53,899 bases of DNA from an uncultured Collinsella sp. (GTDB lineage: Bacteria > Actinomycetota > Coriobacteriia > Coriobacteriales > Coriobacteriaceae). Location of the stretch: positions 1-53,899 of the forward strand of contig UQMD01000016.1 in assembly GCA_900542155.1 (NCBI GenBank), in the 5' to 3' direction. Under the pieces are notes generated by a model. That model had not been told where the DNA came from and searched no databases. It worked only from the letters and a program-made list of their open reading frames with translations. The translations under genes and the position numbers were made by a program. Positions 50,400 to 53,899 of this stretch are shown here, piece by piece. Each line of letters opens with the position of its first letter. Position 1 is the stretch's first letter.

Positions 50400-50432
50400 G
50401 GCCCGCCTTTCGCCTTCGCCGAAAGGCGGGCC
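50400..50432 (-). terminator. Hairpin after the 50433 gene
   Basis: A perfect 13-bp stem (GGCCCGCCTTTCG / CGAAAGGCGGGCC) with a 7-base loop directly abuts the stop codon of the small gene; T tract weak. Confidence 0.6.
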
Positions 50433-50642
50433 TTATGAGGGGTCGTCTAGGGATGCTTTTTCAAGGTTGGCAAGCATCCAGTCCATGACCTTGACCTCAT
50501 CCAGCTCGAGATAGATCCGACAACTTTCCTCATCCCTGTTTTGATAGAGCTTCGAGCGTTTGACGACATAGCCGGCTCCCTCTATCTGGTCTGCCAGGCA
50601 GCAGACCTCAGCGGTTTCGCCGCTTATCCTGAATTCGAGCAT
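50433..50642 (-). CDS. Small conserved-looking element protein
   Basis: The 69-residue product (MLEFRISGETAEVCCLADQIEGAGYVVKRSKLYQNR...RIYLELDEVK) alternates strands and helices like a ferredoxin-type fold and recalls small DUF3970-like proteins of mobile elements. A strong GGAGGTGA lies four bases before the ATG, so it is very likely translated. Function unknown. It lies downstream of integrase in the same direction. Confidence 0.65.
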   Translation of the reverse strand: MLEFRISGETAEVCCLADQIEGAGYVVKRSKLYQNRDEESCRIYLELDEVKVMDWMLANLEKASLDDPS

Positions 50643-50817
50643 GGTTCACCTCCGTTTCATTGTCCCGATAGTCCGAATAGTCTTAAAAGAAAACAGCGTC
50701 TAGCTGGTCTTTTGTTCAAATCAGAGCCGATTTACGGCTCTAGAATCGAACGTCTGGAACCGATGGACGGCCCTTGTTATTGCGAGCCAAAAATCGGCAT
50801 CTGGGCCCCGTGCAGCC

Positions 50818-52044
50818 CTATTCCCCAGCTGCCCGCAGTTCCAGTATTTCAGCCACGGGCGGTGCTGCCGTCATCGTTGCCGCCACAGCATCCATTGCCG
50901 TGCGCTTCGCCTGGGCATTCACGCCCGTGTAGATATTCAGCGTCATCGCGGCGTTGGCGTGGCCCAGGAGCGAGGATACGGACTTGATGTCCGTTCCCGC
51001 GAGGATCGCTGCGGTGGCGAATGTGTGGCGCAGGTCGTGGAACTTGGGAGGCTCGCCCTCTGAGCCCACCAGCCCTAACTGCCGAACCGTGACGGCCCAG
51101 TGCCGCGACAGGCGCTCGGGGGCCATGAACTCGCCGTCAGGACCGCCCAAGACGAACATCGATCGCTCGAATGGGACGCCTGCCTTAAAGCACTCGGCGC
51201 GTGCTGCGGTCAAGCGGCGTGTAAGGATCCCCGCGACTTCATCCGGCATGGGGATGCTTCTGCGACTGCCACCGTTCTTGGGTTCTTTCTCGTAATGTCC
51301 GTTTTCCCCAAAGCCGATAGATGCCTTGACGTGCAGCATCTTCTGGTCGAAGTCAACGTTACGCCACCGTAGCGCAAGAAGCTCGCCGCGCCGCATGCCC
51401 GTAAGTAGGGCGAGGTAGATGCCGACGTTCTCGGGGCAGTCTCGCGCGATGGAGAGGAACGTGAGCAGCCGTCCTCGCTCGCGCTCGTCCAGCGCGTTAG
51501 GCTCACGGTGGCGGGCTTTAGGCACGCGCACGCAGTCCACGGGGGAGTAGTCGATCACGCGGAGCCTGCCAACGGCATCGCGGTATGCGGCCTTGAGTAG
51601 CGTCACGCTTTTGCGGATGGTGGATGGCTTGTAGCCCTCCTCAACGGCCCAGTTAATCCAGTTCTGAGCTGCGGTTACGTCTAACGAGTCGAATTCGATG
51701 CCGCCGATTCTGCGCTCAACAAGTCGCGCGGCACCGCGGTAGTCGTAGACGGTCGAGGACTCAATCGAGCCGGATGCACTGAGCATGTCGATATAGCCGT
51801 CTAGCAGGTCTTTTACTGTCTTATGTGCCATGCTGCCGAGTTTGAGCTTCTTCTGTGCAAGGTCTTCCATCTCCTCGCGCCACTCTCTTAGCTCGGCTTG
51901 AGCCGCACGTTTCGATTTGGTGGCCATGACCTTGCTGACCTGCCCGTACGTCCCGTCCTGCTTCTTAAACTTCAGGCGTCCGCGCCAGCCACCGTTGCGA
52001 TATGGCAGCAGGCAGGACGATGTGTAGTAGCGCTTAGACTTCAT
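50818..52044 (-). CDS. int: Tyrosine site-specific integrase
   Basis: The 408-residue product has an N-terminal AP2-like arm-binding part (LPYRNGGWRGRLKFKKQDGTYGQ), a core-binding domain (about 65-165) and a catalytic domain with the Arg in LTGMRRGELLALRW, HDLRHTFAT, GHANAAMTLNIYTG with the Tyr nucleophile. This is the Tn916/phage-type integrase used by tRNA-targeted elements. It is transcribed away from attR, which lies 160 bases upstream of its start. The ribosome site is weak (GGGG). The enzyme would recombine the 48-bp tRNA-Lys cores. Confidence 0.93.
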   Translation of the reverse strand: MKSKRYYTSSCLLPYRNGGWRGRLKFKKQDGTYGQVSKVMATKSKRAAQAELREWREEMEDLAQKKLKLGSMAHKTVKDLLDGYIDMLSASGSIESSTVYDYRGAARLVERRIGGIEFDSLDVTAAQNWINWAVEEGYKPSTIRKSVTLLKAAYRDAVGRLRVIDYSPVDCVRVPKARHREPNALDERERGRLLTFLSIARDCPENVGIYLALLTGMRRGELLALRWRNVDFDQKMLHVKASIGFGENGHYEKEPKNGGSRRSIPMPDEVAGILTRRLTAARAECFKAGVPFERSMFVLGGPDGEFMAPERLSRHWAVTVRQLGLVGSEGEPPKFHDLRHTFATAAILAGTDIKSVSSLLGHANAAMTLNIYTGVNAQAKRTAMDAVAATMTAAPPVAEILELRAAGE

Positions 52045-52204
52045 CGATACCCCACAATCGCGGTGTGTACCCGCTGCGTACCGCGCGGAGTACCCGTGTT
52101 GAATAAACCCGCTCAGGCCGCGCAGTCCGTCTAGTCGAACGAAACCGCAGGTCAGAGTGGGTGTACGGTATCACTGCTCAAGAGCTAAAGCAAACGGGGT
52201 TTCG

Positions 52205-52252
52205 CTTTTAATCCCAAGGTCCAGGGTTCGAACCCCTGACGGCCCACCATAG
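52205..52252 (+). repeat. attR: right 48-bp core copy of tRNA-Lys 3' half
   Basis: Identical to 46589-46636. Only the 3' half of the tRNA is present; the 5' half stays at the left end. Confidence 0.95.
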
Positions 52253-52257
52253 AATAG

Positions 52258-52289
52258 AAAAGCGACTGGCGGATGCCGGCCGCTTTTTT
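52258..52289 (+). terminator. Original tRNA-Lys terminator, displaced by the element
   Basis: Stem AAAAGCG / CGCTTTT with inner CTGGC / GCCGG, then a T tract, six bases past the attR core. Confidence 0.85.
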
Positions 52290-52301
52290 GTTGCCTAGGC
52301 A

Positions 52302-52424
52302 TGGGTTCGAACCCGTCGGGGCGCGGAGCTGAGTAAACGCGTGAGCGTTTGCCAGCGCAGCGCGCAAGGCGCGAAGCGCCGCAGCGGCCGCCTGCGAAGC
52401 AGGCTGAACCCCTGACGGCCCACC
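52302..52424. repeat. Multi-hairpin GAA-loop repeat with a tRNA-Lys 3'-end copy
   Basis: Same plan as the element at 31342: a T-arm-like palindrome (52302-52315), AAACGC-GTGA-GCGTTT (52335-52350), GGCGC-GAA-GCGCC (52368-52380), then GCCTGC-GAA-GCAGGC (52390-52404), closed by a tRNA-Lys tail (GAACCCCTGACGGCCCACC, 52406-52424). The first stem keeps the same AAACGC/GCGTTT core; the other two differ from the tRNA-Gly copy in sequence but still pair. Confidence 0.85.
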
Positions 52425-52442
52425 CAAAGAAAGGAAAACAAA

Positions 52443-53240
52443 ATGAAAACAGATAGATACGGAATTAGCGGCAGCACATTAAAGATAATAGCAGCCATTT
52501 CGATGGTTCTCGATCATGTGAGCAGAATCGTCCTGACCAATGGAATCATGACTCACGCATCGTACAGTCAGATATCAGACGAACAGTGGGCGATTCTAAG
52601 CCAAGCTTCGGATGTGCTTCATGTTCTTGGCAGAATTGCATTTCCCTTATTTTGCTTTTTGATAGTTGAGGGATTTTTGCATACTCATGACATAAAGAAG
52701 TACCTGCGAAATATGCTTGTCTTCGCAATCATTACGGAGCCCATATACGATTTCGTTCAAACCGGGCAACTATTTGACCTTCGGCAACAAAATGTTATGT
52801 GTGAGCTCCTGCTTTCCTTGGTCTTTTTGATTATTCTGGAAAAGATACAAAGTCTTTCAAAATGGAAAAGGTACATCGCAGAAACTGCTCTGATTGTTTT
52901 GACAGCACTGGCAGCTGAATACACTAAACTGGATGGCGGTGTGTACGGCATTCTGCTTGTGGCTGCATTCTATTTATTCCACGACAGCAAGGCCAAGATG
53001 TTCTTTGCTGCAGTGTGCGCAGTGCTCCTTTCGTCATGCCATATAGTTGGCGGCGGATTCGAGTTTGCTACAGCTAATGTATTTAATCCTGATGTTGCTG
53101 CCGCGGTCGTTTCGTTGCTGCTTATCAATCTTTATAATGGCAAGCGAGGGCTGAAGCTCAAATATTTCTTCTACATTTTCTATCCGGCACATCTTGCTCT
53201 GCTTTATGGCGTCTCACTTATTGTTTTGAACTGTCTTTAA
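52443..53240 (+). CDS. TraX-family membrane protein
   Basis: The 265-residue product is a polytopic membrane protein with the TraX pattern: STLKIIAAISMVLDHVSR, LGRIAFPLFCFLIVEGFLHTHDIKKYLRNM, ITEPIYDF, and a C-terminal KYFFYIFYPAHLALL. TraX of plasmid F acetylates pilin; most chromosomal homologues are uncharacterised acyltransferase-like proteins. AAAGGA precedes the ATG. It is clearly more AT-rich than its surroundings and lies directly after a tRNA-Lys tail copy, so it was probably acquired. Confidence 0.88.
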   Translation: MKTDRYGISGSTLKIIAAISMVLDHVSRIVLTNGIMTHASYSQISDEQWAILSQASDVLHVLGRIAFPLFCFLIVEGFLHTHDIKKYLRNMLVFAIITEPIYDFVQTGQLFDLRQQNVMCELLLSLVFLIILEKIQSLSKWKRYIAETALIVLTALAAEYTKLDGGVYGILLVAAFYLFHDSKAKMFFAAVCAVLLSSCHIVGGGFEFATANVFNPDVAAAVVSLLLINLYNGKRGLKLKYFFYIFYPAHLALLYGVSLIVLNCL

Positions 53241-53899
53241 AAACTCTCAAACAAGTCTCTGAAAGCAGAAACAAATTGACCCTAAGACTGCTTGTGAATT
53301 TCCGGAAGACCTGAGAGGTGCGAGGATAGGCAACGAGGGCTGCAGAAAGATGCTTCTCAGTTCTCTGGCGAATCGCACGTATCTGCATGAGGATCACTTC
53401 CACACACTCATTAATAACAGTGATAAACACGGCAGATCCTCAAAACATGAGGCTGCGGAGGTCGAACGATGCTTCGAAAGCATGAATGGCAGCGAGAAAA
53501 TGAGTTCGGAAGCACCCTCTGGATGCTCCAGCAAAGAACAGAAGGCGATCGGCTCCGGCTGGTCGCATTTTTGTTGCCGGTGCACGGGCTCGAACCCGAA
53601 CTTGTCTATATATAAGAACGCTTGGCGAACAAAACCTGCCTTTTACCGACGGGAAACAAATAGGTGATGCTTTTGGAGTAAAGTGGCGCTCCAGAGATGA
53701 CCGATGCCTTAACACCTATAAACCAGCTGGTCATCGCCAATATCAGAAGCTCTTGCTTCGAATACGGCCTCAGTGAAGCAACTGAGGGTTCTATTCATTT
53801 GTGAACAAAATATGGAGTGCTGGATTCCCGCCCACGGGGGACCGCCGGTCTGGCAATATATCTCCTTGCCGCGCGGCCCGGTCGGACCGGATCAGCCGC
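53241..53899. other. 660 bp without a recognisable gene
   Basis: No frame here has a ribosome site or recognisable product on either strand. The region holds a terminator-like hairpin and a T-arm-like motif (53545-53598) and ends in GC-rich sequence that may belong to the next locus. Confidence 0.5.
53545..53598. repeat. Terminator hairpin followed by a T-arm-like motif
   Basis: Stem GCGATCGGC / GCTGGTCGC with tetraloop TCCG and ATTTTTG is followed by TTGCC and CGGGCTCGAACCCG (53585-53598). The same order, terminator then TTGCC then T-arm-like motif, occurs after tRNA-Lys (52258-52315). On the minus strand the motif has a proper T-loop, but no tRNA body is attached. Confidence 0.55.

Larger units (their letters stand above)
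46637..52252. mobile_element. Small integrated element at tRNA-Lys
   Basis: A 5.6-kb unit lies between identical 48-bp attL and attR. It carries a tyrosine integrase beside attR, an excisionase-like gene, a replisome-organiser-like gene, a membrane cargo protein and an origin-like left end with hairpins and repeats. The motif CGCAGGTCAGAG occurs near both ends (46641-46652 and 52146-52157), possibly integrase arm sites. No relaxase, capsid or type IV secretion genes are present, so it is not self-transmissible: a satellite or mobilisable island. Confidence 0.92.

Noticed and set aside
53571..53670. Possible minus-strand tRNA around the T-arm-like motif
   Set aside because: The T arm is present, but no matching acceptor, anticodon or D arm can be folded from the flanking bases.

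Overview
The window is GC-rich, densely coded bacterial DNA. It spans the replication origin of what looks like a Coriobacteriia member (Actinomycetota), most likely Collinsella or a close relative. The lineage call rests on the actinobacterial order dnaA-dnaN-recF-DUF721-gyrB-gyrA, a paired WYL (PafBC-like) locus, Gram-positive LPxTG and SpaA-type surface proteins, and overall composition. The species cannot be fixed without database searches.

Origin region (1-16.8 kb). Genes left of about 11.35 kb run leftward: GHKL-ATPase/wHTH gene, dnaA, dnaN, recF, DUF721 (DciA-like), gyrB, gyrA. Genes right of it run rightward: rpmH, rnpA, yidD, yidC, jag, rsmG, parA, parB and a small membrane protein. 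The origin itself appears bipartite. DnaA-box-like TTTTCAACA/TTTTGAACA motifs lie upstream of the GHKL gene (about 11.35-11.48 kb). Further boxes with an AT-rich stretch lie between dnaA and dnaN (about 8.0-8.24 kb). Three perfect parS palindromes sit between rsmG and parA. The unusual gene here is the first one in the dnaA operon: a stand-alone HATPase domain, a P/Q/M/Y-rich prion-like linker and a C-terminal winged helix.

Housekeeping and surface region (16.8-33 kb). rlmN is followed by ddl, a DinG-type exonuclease-helicase, a convergent pair of WYL regulators, a membrane M28-peptidase-like protein whose fold is split by a very long disordered insert, and a large thioester plus Cna-B surface adhesin ending in LPATG. 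tRNA-Gly(CCC) is followed by its terminator and then by a tandem, multi-hairpin repeat that contains extra copies of the tRNA 3' end. purB follows.

Cargo at the purB 3' end (33-36.8 kb). A Big_2-repeat surface protein lies between purB and a second, displaced copy of the last 40 bp of purB. Its promoter region carries a G10 tract exactly between candidate -35 and -10 boxes. Its reading frame is broken by a single in-frame TAG, and an LANTG anchor follows downstream. The layout suggests an inserted, phase-variable, partly decayed surface-protein cassette.

Signalling and metabolism (36.8-46.5 kb). This part holds a membrane-tethered solute-binding protein with a GGDEF diguanylate cyclase, a TSCPD protein with a Tat lipoprotein, an OmpR-type response regulator with its histidine kinase, purC with a membrane protein, and an M29 aminopeptidase.

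Integrated element at tRNA-Lys (46.6-52.25 kb). A perfect 48-bp duplication of the tRNA-Lys(UUU) 3' half brackets a 5.6-kb element. It carries a tyrosine integrase next to attR, an excisionase-like gene leading a three-gene operon with a replisome-organiser-like protein, a membrane cargo protein, strong hairpins and five TTGACATGAAGTCAA repeats. Beyond attR come the original tRNA terminator, a second multi-hairpin repeat ending in another tRNA-Lys tail, and an AT-rich TraX-family gene. The last 660 bp show no convincing gene.
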